32,467 bases of DNA from Actinomycetota bacterium (GCA_017856385.1 JAFMFD010000018.1:1-32467), one strand, 5' to 3'; positions 1-8,521 are shown, counted from the stretch's first letter. Numbers and translations are program-made. Notes: generated by a model from the letters alone, not told the origin.

Positions 1-3
1 CGC

Positions 4-1269
4 ATGCGCGAGTCGGTGACGTCGACCTTCGGCGTCGTCACGCCCGCCGCTCGGCGCATCCTTACCGGGAACCTGATCTCCGCCGTGGGCAGCGGTGTCA
101 CGCTCCCGTTCTTCATCATCTACCTCGGCGAGGTCCGCGGCCTGGGGATCGCAACGGCGGGCCTGCTCGTGGCCTTCCTGTCGATCGTCACGCTCGTCGC
201 CACCCCGGGTGTCGGTGCGCTGGTCGATCGATGGGGTCCGCGTCCGGTCCTCATGGCAGGGCTGGTCATCACCGCCGTCAGCGTCGGCTCCCTCGGCTGG
301 GTGGCCAGCGTTCCTGCCGCGGTCATCGTGCTTATCGTCCTGGGCATCGGCGATGCGGCCCTCTGGGCCCCGCAGTCCGCCCTGTATGCCCGGGTGACGC
401 CGCGCCAGGACCGCCAGAAGCTCTTCGGCCTGCAGTTCATGTGCCTCAACCTGGGCCTCAGCGTGGGCGGCATGCTCGGCGCCGTCATCGCGAACGTCGC
501 GGATCCGTCGAGCTTCGTGCTGCTCTATCTGCTGGATGCTGCCACCTTCGTGGTGTACCTGGCGATCCTCATCCCCATGCGGGGAGTCGGGGTCGGCCCT
601 GCTCGGGAGCAGCCGGACGCCGCTGCCGACGATGCGCCACAGGGTCGCTCGAGTTCGGGCTACCGCGAGGTCCTGCGGGACCGTGCCGTGGTACGGCTGG
701 CGGTCGCGTCGATCTTCCTGCTGACCTTCGGCTATGGCTCGCTCGAGGTGGGCCTGCCGGTCTACATCACGCAGGTGGCCGGGCTTGACCTGTCGATGGT
801 GGGCTGGGCGTACGCCGTCAATGCCGGTGCCATCGTGATCGGGCAGCTGTTCGTCCTGTCCCTGATCCAGGGTCGGTCGAGGAGCCTGCTCGGTGGGCTT
901 GTAGGCCTGCTGTGGGCGGTGTCGTGGGTGGCGATCGGTGCCGCGGCGCACGTGCCGGTCGCGGCTGCCGTCGTCGCCGTGCTGGTCGGGATGCTGGTCT
1001 TCGCATTCGGGGAGACCATCTGGTCTCCTGTCGCCCCGGCGATCGCGAACGACCTTGCTCCTGACCACCTGCGCGGTAGGTACAACGCCCTCCTCAGCTG
1101 GTCGTGGGCGTTCTCCGGTGTGCTCGGGCCGGGAGTGACCGGGCTCCTGCTCGGAGCGGGGCATGACGTTGCGTGGCTGATCGTGATCGTGGCCGGCCTG
1201 GTGATCGCGGCGGTGCTGCTGGTGAGCCTGCGGCGCGTGCTCACGCCGGAGCAGGACGGACGGTCCTAG
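4..1269 (+). CDS. MFS transporter (12-TM type)
   Basis: This 421-aa integral membrane protein is a major facilitator superfamily transporter. The first membrane segment starts near residue 19. The MFS motif A, GALVDRWGPRPVL, sits in the cytoplasmic loop after TM2 (about residues 71-83). A polar linker of about 30 residues (near 198-220, rich in D, A and Q) separates the two six-helix halves. The substrate cannot be read from the sequence; a drug or metabolite/H+ antiporter is the usual guess for this family. Only one codon lies upstream of the ATG in the window, so the start cannot be confirmed. Its TAG stop overlaps the TAG stop of the convergent MFS gene in a shared CTAG. Confidence 0.85.
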   Translation: MRESVTSTFGVVTPAARRILTGNLISAVGSGVTLPFFIIYLGEVRGLGIATAGLLVAFLSIVTLVATPGVGALVDRWGPRPVLMAGLVITAVSVGSLGWVASVPAAVIVLIVLGIGDAALWAPQSALYARVTPRQDRQKLFGLQFMCLNLGLSVGGMLGAVIANVADPSSFVLLYLLDAATFVVYLAILIPMRGVGVGPAREQPDAAADDAPQGRSSSGYREVLRDRAVVRLAVASIFLLTFGYGSLEVGLPVYITQVAGLDLSMVGWAYAVNAGAIVIGQLFVLSLIQGRSRSLLGGLVGLLWAVSWVAIGAAAHVPVAAAVVAVLVGMLVFAFGETIWSPVAPAIANDLAPDHLRGRYNALLSWSWAFSGVLGPGVTGLLLGAGHDVAWLIVIVAGLVIAAVLLVSLRRVLTPEQDGRS

Positions 1270-2513
1270 GCCGGGTCGGTGCCCGTTGCCCCGTCCGCCG
1301 CGGCGTTCATGCGAAGCCCGCGGACGGACGATGACGCGAGCATGCCCCCGATGGCGACGAAGGAGATCGCCGCTGCTGCGACGAAGACGACCGACAGCCC
1401 GACTAGGCCGATGAGCGGGCCGGCAAGCGCGATACCGAGCGGACCGAGCATCAGCGCGCCGAAGGCGTCGTAGGAGCCCACTCGCGAGAGCGACTCCCGC
1501 GGGATGTTGGCCTGGAAGGCCGTCATCCACACGACGTAGAAGTACTCGATGGCTATGCCGACGGCCATCGCCCCGAGGGCGACCGCGACAAGGGGCAGCT
1601 CCCCGGCGAACATCAGCTCCCACGCCGGGAGGGTCAGTGTGACGAGGCTGCCGACGATGAGCGGACGTCGCGGCTTCACCTTCACCGCGATGAGGCCTCC
1701 TGCGAGCAGCCCGCACGCCTGCGCAGCGAGCACGACGGACCAGCCGCGTGGACCGCCGTAGACCTCATTGGCGAGGACGGGGCCGAGCACGGCCTCGGAG
1801 GCGTGCCAGCACATCACGATGAAGCTGTACGAGACGGAGATGACCACCACCCAGCGGTACGAGATGAAGACGCCCCAGCCCTCGATGATGTCGCGCACCA
1901 TCGACTCCCCTGAGTGGCGTGTGTGCGAGACCCGACGGAACGACCACACGAGCATGCCGGCGATGAGGAAGCTCGCCGCATCAACGGCCAGGGCTGCTGC
2001 CGGGCCTGCCGAGGCCACGATCAGCCCCCCGAGACTCGCCCCGAGGATGTAGCCGACGTTGTGCGCGACGGACAGCCACGCATTGGCCGGCTGCAGGGAT
2101 CCCTCCGGCACGACGTCCGGCGTCAGGCCGACAAACGCGGGGTACCACATTCCGTTCAGCGCGCCGGCCATGACGGCGAGCACGGTGAGGAGCGGCACCG
2201 TCGCGTTCGCAGTGAGGAACAGGGCCGCCTGCATCAGGACGACGATGCTGATCAGGATGTCGGTCCCGCCGACTATGCGCGCGGCTCCGTAGCGATCGGC
2301 AATGGCGCCACCGAAGGGGAGCACAAAGAGCACGGCCACCGCCTGCGCGGCGAGCACGAGGCTCAGTGAGGACGGCGTGGCTCCGGGAAGGGCGAGGACA
2401 CCGAACGCGAGGGCGATCGGCTGCATGCCGTTGCCGACGTTGCTGATGAAGCGAGACGAGAACAGGCGTCGATAGCGCTGATCTTGAAGCAGCTCGGCGG
2501 TCTCCGCTCGCAT
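1266..2513 (-). CDS. MFS transporter, EntS/MFS_3-like, last gene of the opp operon
   Basis: This 415-aa protein has about 12 membrane segments and MFS motif A (GGAIADRYGAARIV, about residues 68-81). The N-terminus, with a short cytoplasmic lead and an RLFSSRFISNVGNGMQ-like first helix, resembles the MFS_3/EntS exporter group. Its ATG shares one base with the TGA of the upstream OppF gene (TGATG), so it is very probably translated by coupling in the ABC transporter operon. An exporter placed directly after D and F ATPases suggests export of a compound related to what the ABC system imports, or self-protection; this is inference. The stop lies in the CTAG shared with the convergent MFS gene. 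Confidence 0.85.
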   Translation of the reverse strand: MRAETAELLQDQRYRRLFSSRFISNVGNGMQPIALAFGVLALPGATPSSLSLVLAAQAVAVLFVLPFGGAIADRYGAARIVGGTDILISIVVLMQAALFLTANATVPLLTVLAVMAGALNGMWYPAFVGLTPDVVPEGSLQPANAWLSVAHNVGYILGASLGGLIVASAGPAAALAVDAASFLIAGMLVWSFRRVSHTRHSGESMVRDIIEGWGVFISYRWVVVISVSYSFIVMCWHASEAVLGPVLANEVYGGPRGWSVVLAAQACGLLAGGLIAVKVKPRRPLIVGSLVTLTLPAWELMFAGELPLVAVALGAMAVGIAIEYFYVVWMTAFQANIPRESLSRVGSYDAFGALMLGPLGIALAGPLIGLVGLSVVFVAAAAISFVAIGGMLASSSVRGLRMNAAADGATGTDPA

Positions 2514-3535
2514 CAGTGCGGGTCAGTCGCAGGCTCGGCCATGGGGAAGTGGCAGGCGACCTGGTGGCCGTCACCCATCTCCCGCAGGGCAGGAGCGTCC
2601 GACCGGCACCTGTCCTGCGCCTTGAAGCAGCGCGTGTGGAAGGCGCAGCCGGGTGGGGGATCGAGTGGACTCGGTGGATCGCCGCTGAGGACGATCCGTT
2701 CACGAGCGGCTTGGGCGACGGGGTCCGGAACGGGAATGGCAGACATGAGCGCGAAGGTGTACGGATGCAGGGGAGCGGAGAACAGCTCGTCGCGCGATGC
2801 GCTCTCCACGATGCGGCCGAGGTACATGACGGCAACCCGCTGGGCGACATGGCGGACTACTGCCAGGTCATGCGCGATGAACAGGTATGACATCCCGAAC
2901 TCGTCCTGGAGTCCGGCGAGGAGGTTGAGGATCTGTGCCTGGATCGAGACGTCGAGGGCGGACACGGGCTCGTCGCAGATGATCAGTCGCGGACGCAGGG
3001 CGATCGCGCGGGCGATGCCGATGCGCTGGCGCTGGCCGCCGGAGAACTCATTCGGGTAGCGGTTGACGTGCTCGGGGTTGAGCCCGACGCGGTCCATCAG
3101 TTCCCGCACGGCTGACGCTACGCCGCCGGGCGGCTCGACCCCCTGGATGCGGAAGGGCGCGGCGATGATCGTCCCGACGGTCTGCCGGGGGTTGAGGGAC
3201 GTGAAGGGGTCCTGGAAGATCATCTGCGCCTCACGCCGGAGGGGACGCAACTGCTGGCGCGTCAGCTCGGTGACGTCGCGGCCCTCGAGGCGGACGCTCC
3301 CGGACGTGATCGGCGCGAGGCGCAGGATCGCCCGGCCTGTCGTGGACTTCCCGCACCCGCTCTCACCGACCAGACCGAGCGTCTGGCCGCTGGGGATGCG
3401 CAGGCTGACACCATCGACGGCCTTGACTTGGCCGATCACGCGGGGGAACAACCCACGGCTGCGCACGGGGAAGTGGACGCGCAGGTCGTCCACCTCCACG
3501 ATGTCCTGCGATGACGTCGCCGTGGGATCGCTCAC
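2513..3535 (-). CDS. oppF: Oligopeptide/dipeptide ABC transporter ATP-binding protein, OppF-like
   Basis: This 340-aa cytoplasmic ATPase is one of two that power the Opp/Dpp-type importer. Walker A is GESGCGKST (residues 57-65), the signature is FSGGQRQRIGIARA, and Walker B is LIICDEPVSALD. The C-terminal oligo_HPY domain contains four cysteines in a GCAFHTRC...RC...AC pattern. The start is GTG; GTGA overlaps the TGA of oppD by 4 nt, and the gene itself overlaps the following MFS start. The length fits the family. Some actinobacterial Dpp/Opp ATPases are reported to hold an Fe-S cluster at this Cys motif; whether this one does is unknown. Confidence 0.93.
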   Translation of the reverse strand: MSDPTATSSQDIVEVDDLRVHFPVRSRGLFPRVIGQVKAVDGVSLRIPSGQTLGLVGESGCGKSTTGRAILRLAPITSGSVRLEGRDVTELTRQQLRPLRREAQMIFQDPFTSLNPRQTVGTIIAAPFRIQGVEPPGGVASAVRELMDRVGLNPEHVNRYPNEFSGGQRQRIGIARAIALRPRLIICDEPVSALDVSIQAQILNLLAGLQDEFGMSYLFIAHDLAVVRHVAQRVAVMYLGRIVESASRDELFSAPLHPYTFALMSAIPVPDPVAQAARERIVLSGDPPSPLDPPPGCAFHTRCFKAQDRCRSDAPALREMGDGHQVACHFPMAEPATDPH

Positions 3536-4524
3536 GGCGTGCCCTCCGTCAGCAGGTGGCAGCGCGCGCGGTGATCAGGGCCGGCCGTGACGAGGTCCGG
3601 CTCCACCGTGCTGCACAGGTCGCCCGGCACGGCCTCGCGCTCCCGGCACCGCGGGTGGAACACGCACCCGGACGGCGGCCGGATCAGCGACGGTGGGTTA
3701 CCCGGGATGGGATCGAGGTGCTCGTCGTAGGCACCGTCGAGGCGGGGAACGGAGGCGAGCAGGCCCCGGGTGTAGGGCATTGAGGGTCGGTAGTAGACGG
3801 CATCAGTGGTCCCGTACTCCACGACGCGTCCGCCGTACATGACGCACACGTGATCGGCCATCTCGGCCACGACGCCGAGGTCGTGCGTGATGACGATCAT
3901 CGTGGTGCCCGTCTGCTGCTGCAGGTCCATCATCAGGTCGGTGATCTGGGCCTGCACGGTCACGTCGAGCGCCGTGGTCGGCTCGTCGGCGATGAGCAGT
4001 TGGGGCCCGTTGATCAGCGCCATCGCGATCATTACGCGCTGGCGCATCCCGCCGGACAGCTGGTGGGGGTAGTCGTCCACGCGACGCTCGGGGTCGGGGA
4101 TCCCGACCCGGCGCAGCCCGTCTATCGCCTGGGTGCGGGCCTCCTTCTTGGTCACGTCCTGGTGGATCCGGACGGCCTCGATCAGCTGGTCTCCCACGCG
4201 ATAGAAGGGATGCAGGCTGGAGAGCGGGTCCTGGAAGATCATCGCCATCGCCGAGCCGCGCATGCTGCGCCGGTGCTCGGGGTCGCAGGCGAGCAGGTCA
4301 ACGCCGTCGAGCAGGATGCGTCCGTCGATCTCTGTGGCCAGGGGGTTGAGCAGTCCCATGATGGCCTGCGCGGTGACCGACTTGCCCGAGCCGGACTCGC
4401 CGACGATCGCGAGCGTCTCCCCCCGGCCGACGGACAGCGTGAGCCCGGAGACCGCACGAACCACCCCGTCATCGGTCGGGAAGCTCACCCGCAGGTCGTT
4501 GATCTGGAGGAAGTCGTGGCTCAT
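3532..4524 (-). CDS. oppD: Oligopeptide/dipeptide ABC transporter ATP-binding protein, OppD-like
   Basis: This 330-aa ATPase is the partner of OppF. Walker A is GESGSGKSV (residues 42-50), the signature is LSGGMRQRVMIAMA, and Walker B is LLIADEPTTALD, followed by the D-loop and a switch histidine (ITHDLG). The C-terminal oligo_HPY region has four cysteines (GCVFHPRC...LC...RC). The reading frame stays open for about 1 kb upstream, but that part is a shadow of oppB. The ATG at 4524 is chosen because MSHDFLQINDLRVSF is the normal family start and ATGA overlaps the oppB stop by 4 nt, the same coupling seen with oppF. Confidence 0.93.
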   Translation of the reverse strand: MSHDFLQINDLRVSFPTDDGVVRAVSGLTLSVGRGETLAIVGESGSGKSVTAQAIMGLLNPLATEIDGRILLDGVDLLACDPEHRRSMRGSAMAMIFQDPLSSLHPFYRVGDQLIEAVRIHQDVTKKEARTQAIDGLRRVGIPDPERRVDDYPHQLSGGMRQRVMIAMALINGPQLLIADEPTTALDVTVQAQITDLMMDLQQQTGTTMIVITHDLGVVAEMADHVCVMYGGRVVEYGTTDAVYYRPSMPYTRGLLASVPRLDGAYDEHLDPIPGNPPSLIRPPSGCVFHPRCREREAVPGDLCSTVEPDLVTAGPDHRARCHLLTEGTP

Positions 4525-5510
4525 GCGACCCTCACCCGTGGATCGATGACCGCGTAGAGGATGTCGACGATCAGGTTCGCCACGATGATGAAGGTGGCGG
4601 TCACCAGCGTGATCCCCACGAGGATCGCCTGGTCGGGATTGACGACCGACGAGATCGCCAGGCCGCCGAGCCCGGGCAGGCTGAAGACGGCCTCGAGGAT
4701 GATCGCGCCGCCCAGCAGCCCGGCGAGGTCGAGGCCGGCTGCCGTGACGATCGGCGTCAGCCCGGCGCGCAGGGCGTGCTTGCGGATGACCGTGCGCTCC
4801 GGCAGCCCCTTGGCCCGGGCGGTGCGGATGTAGTCCTCGCCGAGGGTCTCCAGCATCTGGCTTCGGGTCAGCCGTGTGTAGAACGCTGCGTAGAGGATCG
4901 CGAGCACCAGCCACGGCAGGATCATCGTCTGCAGGAACTGGACCGGGTCGTCCCACGGATGCTCGTACTGCGGGAAGGGGAGGACCTGCCATCGGATGAT
5001 GACGAAGTAGATGACGACGAGACCGAAGAAGAACGAGGGCAGCGAGTAGCCGATGAGGGCGACGCTGGTGATGGTGCGGTCCTGCCAGCCACCCCGCTTC
5101 AGGGCGCTGTAGACGCCGAGCAGGACGCCGCCGACGAGGAAGAGCACGAACGCGCCGAGCGCCAGGAAGATCGTCGTCGGCAGGCGCTGCAGGATCAGCT
5201 CGAGCACGGGCTCGGACTTGGTGAAGGACCAGCCCAGGCAGGGTGCCTCGCACACGATGGCGCCGTCGCCGATCCCGTAGGTCCGGCCGACGAACAGTGC
5301 GGAGAGGAACAGCCAGTACTGCTCGAACACGGACTTGTCGAGGCCGAGCCTGATGCGGTTGAGCTCGATGGTCTGGTCGGTGCAGATCTTCCCGCACGTC
5401 AGGCGCGCCACGTCCGCGGGGAGCAGGCTGAAGAGCACGAAGACGATGAGGGTCAGCAGCAGGAGCAGCAGCAGCATGATCAGGACGCGCCGGATGATGT
5501 ACGCCGCCAT
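4521..5510 (-). CDS. oppB: Oligopeptide/dipeptide ABC transporter permease, OppB-like
   Basis: This 329-aa inner-membrane permease has a first membrane helix at residues 5-30. It carries the family's cytoplasmic EAA loop (EDYIRTARAKGLPERTVIRK, about residues 220-240), which contacts the ATPases. A large extracytoplasmic loop after TM1 contains two CxxxC pairs (C39/C43 and C87/C91), possible disulfides. The ATG is preceded by a strong purine-rich ribosome site (GGAGGGAGG). The gene follows the substrate-binding protein across a strong stem-loop and overlaps oppD by 4 nt. OppC is not next to it but lies upstream of the binding protein. Confidence 0.93.
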   Translation of the reverse strand: MAAYIIRRVLIMLLLLLLLTLIVFVLFSLLPADVARLTCGKICTDQTIELNRIRLGLDKSVFEQYWLFLSALFVGRTYGIGDGAIVCEAPCLGWSFTKSEPVLELILQRLPTTIFLALGAFVLFLVGGVLLGVYSALKRGGWQDRTITSVALIGYSLPSFFFGLVVIYFVIIRWQVLPFPQYEHPWDDPVQFLQTMILPWLVLAILYAAFYTRLTRSQMLETLGEDYIRTARAKGLPERTVIRKHALRAGLTPIVTAAGLDLAGLLGGAIILEAVFSLPGLGGLAISSVVNPDQAILVGITLVTATFIIVANLIVDILYAVIDPRVRVA

Positions 5511-5540
5511 GCTGCCCTCCCTCCAGGCTCCCGAATGACG

Positions 5541-5574
5541 CTGGTGGGGAGCAGGCGAGCCTGCTCCCCACCAG
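5541..5574 (-). terminator. Intercistronic 15-bp stem-loop between the binding-protein gene and oppB
   Basis: The arm CTGGTGGGGAGCAGG (5541-5555) is perfectly complementary to 5560-5574, with a 4-nt loop. No T-run follows on the minus strand, so a classical full terminator is unlikely. The element lies 10 nt after the binding-protein stop and about 30 nt before the oppB start. In binding-protein operons such structures commonly stabilise the upstream mRNA or attenuate read-through so the lipoprotein is made in excess; that role is inferred here. Confidence 0.75.
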
Positions 5575-5583
5575 CGGTTGCTG

Positions 5584-7290
5584 CTACTGCGTGGCGTACA
5601 TGATCGGGTAGGGGTACGAGCCGTAGGCCGCCCAGCTGAAGATCGGTCCGACCTTCGTGCCGGCCAGCCGCTGGTCGCGACCGAACCGCGTCGGGACGAT
5701 CCACATCTTCTGGGCCGCCTCCTTGCTCAGCTCGTGCCACATCGTGGCCTGCTTCTCGCGATCGACCTCCTGCGAGGCCTCCTTGACCTTGGCCGCGAAG
5801 GCCTCGTCGTTCACGCGAGACAGGTTCCAGCCCTGCACGAACAGCGGCGGGAGCACGGTCGACGCATTGGGCCAGTCAGGGCCCCATCCGCCGAGCATGA
5901 TCTCGTTCGGGTTCTCGAAGACGACGCCGTAGTACTGGCCCCGCTCGATGGGATTTGGCTTCACCGTGATCCCGGCCCGTGCGAGGGACTCGACCCAGAT
6001 GGCTGCGGCCTTGTCATTGTCCTCGGTCTGCCCGTAGTCGAGCGTGACCTCGAGGTTGGACACCCCGGCCTCCGAGAGCAGCTTCTTGGCCAGCTCCGGA
6101 TCGCCTGTCGGCGGAACCTCGGCGCCGAGCAGCGTCTCCCACAGCCCGGTGGGCGCGTAGTCGATGCCGATGTTCGGCTTGACCGCTCCGTCGGCGTAGT
6201 CGCCGGCGTAGGTGCCACCCGCATTGAGCATGAGCGCCTCGCGATCGAGGGCGGCGCCGATGGCCTGACGGACCTTCTCGTCCGGGAGCTTCTCGGTATT
6301 GAGCGCCGCGTAGATCGTGTAGGCGTCGAACGCGTCGATGCGACGACCCTCGTACTGGGCATCCTCGAAGACCACCGGGAGCGAGGCCGTCGTGAGCGAC
6401 TGCACCATCGCGGTGGCGTCCTCGCCGGAGCTCTGCATGACGCGCTGCTCGCCGACGGTCTCCTCGATGCCGAAGTTCACGACCCACGAGTCGGGCAGAG
6501 CCAGGCGGTACGGATCGCTGTCCTTGCTCCAGTTCTCGTTCCGGACGAGGACGAGCTTGCCGCCCGGGCCCTTTGTGTACTCCTGGATCTTGTACGGGCC
6601 GTTGGACATCGGCTTGTTCGCGTACTCCTCGCCCGTGGTCATCCCCGCGGGGACCGGGCTGAAGCCCAGAGTCACCGTGTAGTTGAAGTCGGGGACGGGC
6701 TGGTTCAGGTTGAACGTGATCGTCTTGTTGTCCTCCGAGCACGTCACGGCGGAGTCGAAGAGCTCCTGGCCGGTGCCGTCGACCGGGCCGAGGTACTGCG
6801 AGCTGCCATCCTCGTTGGTCGGGATGTCGAGGTAGGTCACCGCGTACACGGGACCGCCCTCGGCCAGGCCGGTGTCGAACTGGCGTGACGTGCCGTAGGC
6901 GACGTCGGCGCAGGTGACGGGCGAGCCGTCCTCCCAGGTGATGCCGTCACGCAGCGTGAACGACCACGAGGTCGCGTCCTCGCTGGGCGTGCCGGTGTCG
7001 GTCGCCATGTCGGGCACGAGGGTCGTGCCCTCGGCGTCGCCAGGCGCCACCTGGTAGGCGGTGAGGCTCCGCTGGATGGTCGCGCCTAGGAAGGCGAGAT
7101 CCTCACCGGTGTAGACCACCTGCGGGTCCAGCGTCAGCAACTGCTCTGCTGAGCTCAGGATCGTGAGGGTGCCGCCCTCTTCACCGCCGCCTTCTGAGCT
7201 GCCTCCGCCCGAGCCGCCGCAGGCGGCGAGAACGAGAGAGGCGGCGGCAGCAGTCGCTGCAATCACCGCACCTCGTCGGAATCTGACCAT
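5584..7290 (-). CDS. ABC transporter substrate-binding lipoprotein, family 5 (OppA/DppA-like)
   Basis: This 568-aa exported lipoprotein is the extracytoplasmic receptor of the peptide-type ABC importer. The N-terminus has a basic stretch, a hydrophobic core and the lipobox LAAC with the lipidated Cys at residue 24, followed by a Gly/Ser/Glu-rich flexible linker. The rest matches SBP_bac_5: a TLDPQ-like start, a WSFTLRDGITWEDGSPV segment and an SNGPYKI motif. The ATG at 7290 is chosen over an upstream in-frame start at 7344 because it has a GGAGGG ribosome site and the signal peptide starts directly there. It lies second in the operon, after oppC. The ligand cannot be deduced; peptides, nickel-chelates or opines are all transported by this family. 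Confidence 0.92.
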   Translation of the reverse strand: MVRFRRGAVIAATAAAASLVLAACGGSGGGSSEGGGEEGGTLTILSSAEQLLTLDPQVVYTGEDLAFLGATIQRSLTAYQVAPGDAEGTTLVPDMATDTGTPSEDATSWSFTLRDGITWEDGSPVTCADVAYGTSRQFDTGLAEGGPVYAVTYLDIPTNEDGSSQYLGPVDGTGQELFDSAVTCSEDNKTITFNLNQPVPDFNYTVTLGFSPVPAGMTTGEEYANKPMSNGPYKIQEYTKGPGGKLVLVRNENWSKDSDPYRLALPDSWVVNFGIEETVGEQRVMQSSGEDATAMVQSLTTASLPVVFEDAQYEGRRIDAFDAYTIYAALNTEKLPDEKVRQAIGAALDREALMLNAGGTYAGDYADGAVKPNIGIDYAPTGLWETLLGAEVPPTGDPELAKKLLSEAGVSNLEVTLDYGQTEDNDKAAAIWVESLARAGITVKPNPIERGQYYGVVFENPNEIMLGGWGPDWPNASTVLPPLFVQGWNLSRVNDEAFAAKVKEASQEVDREKQATMWHELSKEAAQKMWIVPTRFGRDQRLAGTKVGPIFSWAAYGSYPYPIMYATQ

Positions 7291-7315
7291 TGTGTGCCCT
7301 CCACTTCCTAGTGAT

Positions 7316-7335
7316 CGTGCGCTCATGAGCGCACG
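7316..7335. promoter_or_regulatory. 20-bp perfect palindrome upstream of the binding-protein gene
   Basis: The half-site CGTGCGCTCA is followed at once by its exact reverse complement. It lies 25 nt upstream of the binding-protein ATG, in the 100-bp gap after oppC. A wider pair, GTGATC (7311-7316) and GATCAC (7346-7351), partly flanks it. It could be a regulator's operator or an mRNA hairpin (8-bp stem with 4-nt loop). I did not recognise a known regulator consensus. Confidence 0.6.
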
Positions 7336-7390
7336 TCTTCCCATGGATCACGACGTGACCCACCGACAAGGGGAAGTCCTTCGATGCGGC

Positions 7391-8401
7391 TCATCGGTGA
7401 GCCGCCTTCGGGTCGAGCGCATCGCGCACGGAGTCGCCGAGGAGGTTGAAGGCGACCACGACGATGACGAGCAGCGTTCCCGGGATGAACAGGTAGGAGG
7501 GGATCAGGGTGAAGTACTGGACGGAGTCGGCCAGCATCGCACCGAAGGACGGCTCGGGTGGCAGGACACCGACGCCGAGGAACGACAGCACGGCCTCGAC
7601 GGCGACGTAGACGGGCAGGAGGAGGGTGGCGTAGACGAGGATCGGCGCCCACAGGTTCGGCAGGATCTCGCGGAAGAGGATGCGCGGCGTGCTGGCGCCG
7701 AGGGAGACGGCCGACTCGACGAACTCCCGCTCGCGCAGGCTGAGCACCTCGCCGCGGACGATGCGCGCGAGGTAGGGCCAGCCGAAGATGCCCAGCACGA
7801 GGATCAGGTAGGTGATGCGCGAGGCATTGCCTTCGGGGATGCCGAGGTCGGTGAGGCGCTGGGTGAGCGAGCCCGACAGCGCGATGATGATGAGCAGGAA
7901 CGGGAAGGCGAGGATCAGGTCCATGAAGCGGCCGAGGAAGCCGTCGACCCAGCCCCTGCTGTAGCCCGAGATGATCCCGAAGAGTGTGCCCAGCACGACC
8001 ACCAGGACGGTGGCGGAGAAGGCGATGAGCAGGGAGACGCGCAGCCCGTAGAGCAGGCGCGCGAGGATGTCGCGCCCGGTGCCCCACTCGACGCCAAGTG
8101 GATGCTCCACGCTCGCGCCGCCCCAGGGCCCCACCGGCTTCCCGCCGGCCTCGTCGATGGCCTCCTTGTCCAGGGAGTACGGGTCGACCCCCAGCAGGCT
8201 GGTGATCAGCGGGGCCAGGAGTGCCAGGAGCAGGATCACGATGAGCACGATCGAGGAGATGATGAACGTGCGGTCTCGTCGCAGCCTCGACCACGCGATC
8301 TGGGTGAGCGAGCGGCCCGCGATTTCGCGCTCGGCGGCTTCGACATCGACGCCGGGCTCAGGCGCTGAGACATCGACGCTGGACACGGCCTCACCGCCCA
8401 T
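7391..8401 (-). CDS. oppC: Oligopeptide/dipeptide ABC transporter permease, OppC-like
   Basis: This 336-aa permease is the partner of OppB. It has an N-terminal cytoplasmic segment with the LTQIAWSRLRRDRTF stretch typical of OppC_N, then TM1. The EAA loop near the C-terminus reads EFVESAVSLGASTPRILFRE. A long extracytoplasmic loop with GVEWGTGRDILARLLYG is characteristic of the family. The start is uncertain: ATG at 8401 is the first ATG, GTG at 8386 and TTG at 8461 are in frame, and none has a convincing ribosome site. Unusually it precedes the binding-protein gene instead of following oppB. Confidence 0.9.
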   Translation of the reverse strand: MGGEAVSSVDVSAPEPGVDVEAAEREIAGRSLTQIAWSRLRRDRTFIISSIVLIVILLLALLAPLITSLLGVDPYSLDKEAIDEAGGKPVGPWGGASVEHPLGVEWGTGRDILARLLYGLRVSLLIAFSATVLVVVLGTLFGIISGYSRGWVDGFLGRFMDLILAFPFLLIIIALSGSLTQRLTDLGIPEGNASRITYLILVLGIFGWPYLARIVRGEVLSLREREFVESAVSLGASTPRILFREILPNLWAPILVYATLLLPVYVAVEAVLSFLGVGVLPPEPSFGAMLADSVQYFTLIPSYLFIPGTLLVIVVVAFNLLGDSVRDALDPKAAHR

Positions 8402-8521
8402 CCTGTGCGCCGCCGTCCGGTCCCCCGGGCTTGGCGTGGTGCCCCGTGCGGGCGTCGACAATGTACGCCTCGATGGCGTCGGGGGGGTGCGAATCGGAGG
8501 TATCGGGCAGGGGCGCCCGGG
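8402..8521 (-). other. 120-bp gap upstream of oppC; probable opp promoter region
   Basis: The gap lies between the J-domain gene stop and oppC. On the minus strand a TACATT hexamer (8460-8465) is a possible -10 box, without a clear -35. One frame stays open to a TGA at 8391, with natural-looking composition at its end, but I see no ribosome site or start for it. I therefore treat the gap as non-coding leader. Confidence 0.35.

Noticed and set aside
4525-5571. A 349-codon upstream extension of oppD
   Set aside because: It is a Pro/Arg-rich shadow of oppB. The real oppD start overlaps the oppB stop by ATGA.
5578-6888. A 436-codon open frame on the plus strand
   Set aside because: It is antisense to the substrate-binding protein and has shadow-like Val/Arg/His/Gly composition without domains.
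8391-8521. A small ORF ending over the oppC start
   Set aside because: The last 40 codons look natural, but there is no start codon with a ribosome site after the J-domain gene, and the upstream part is a shadow of that gene.
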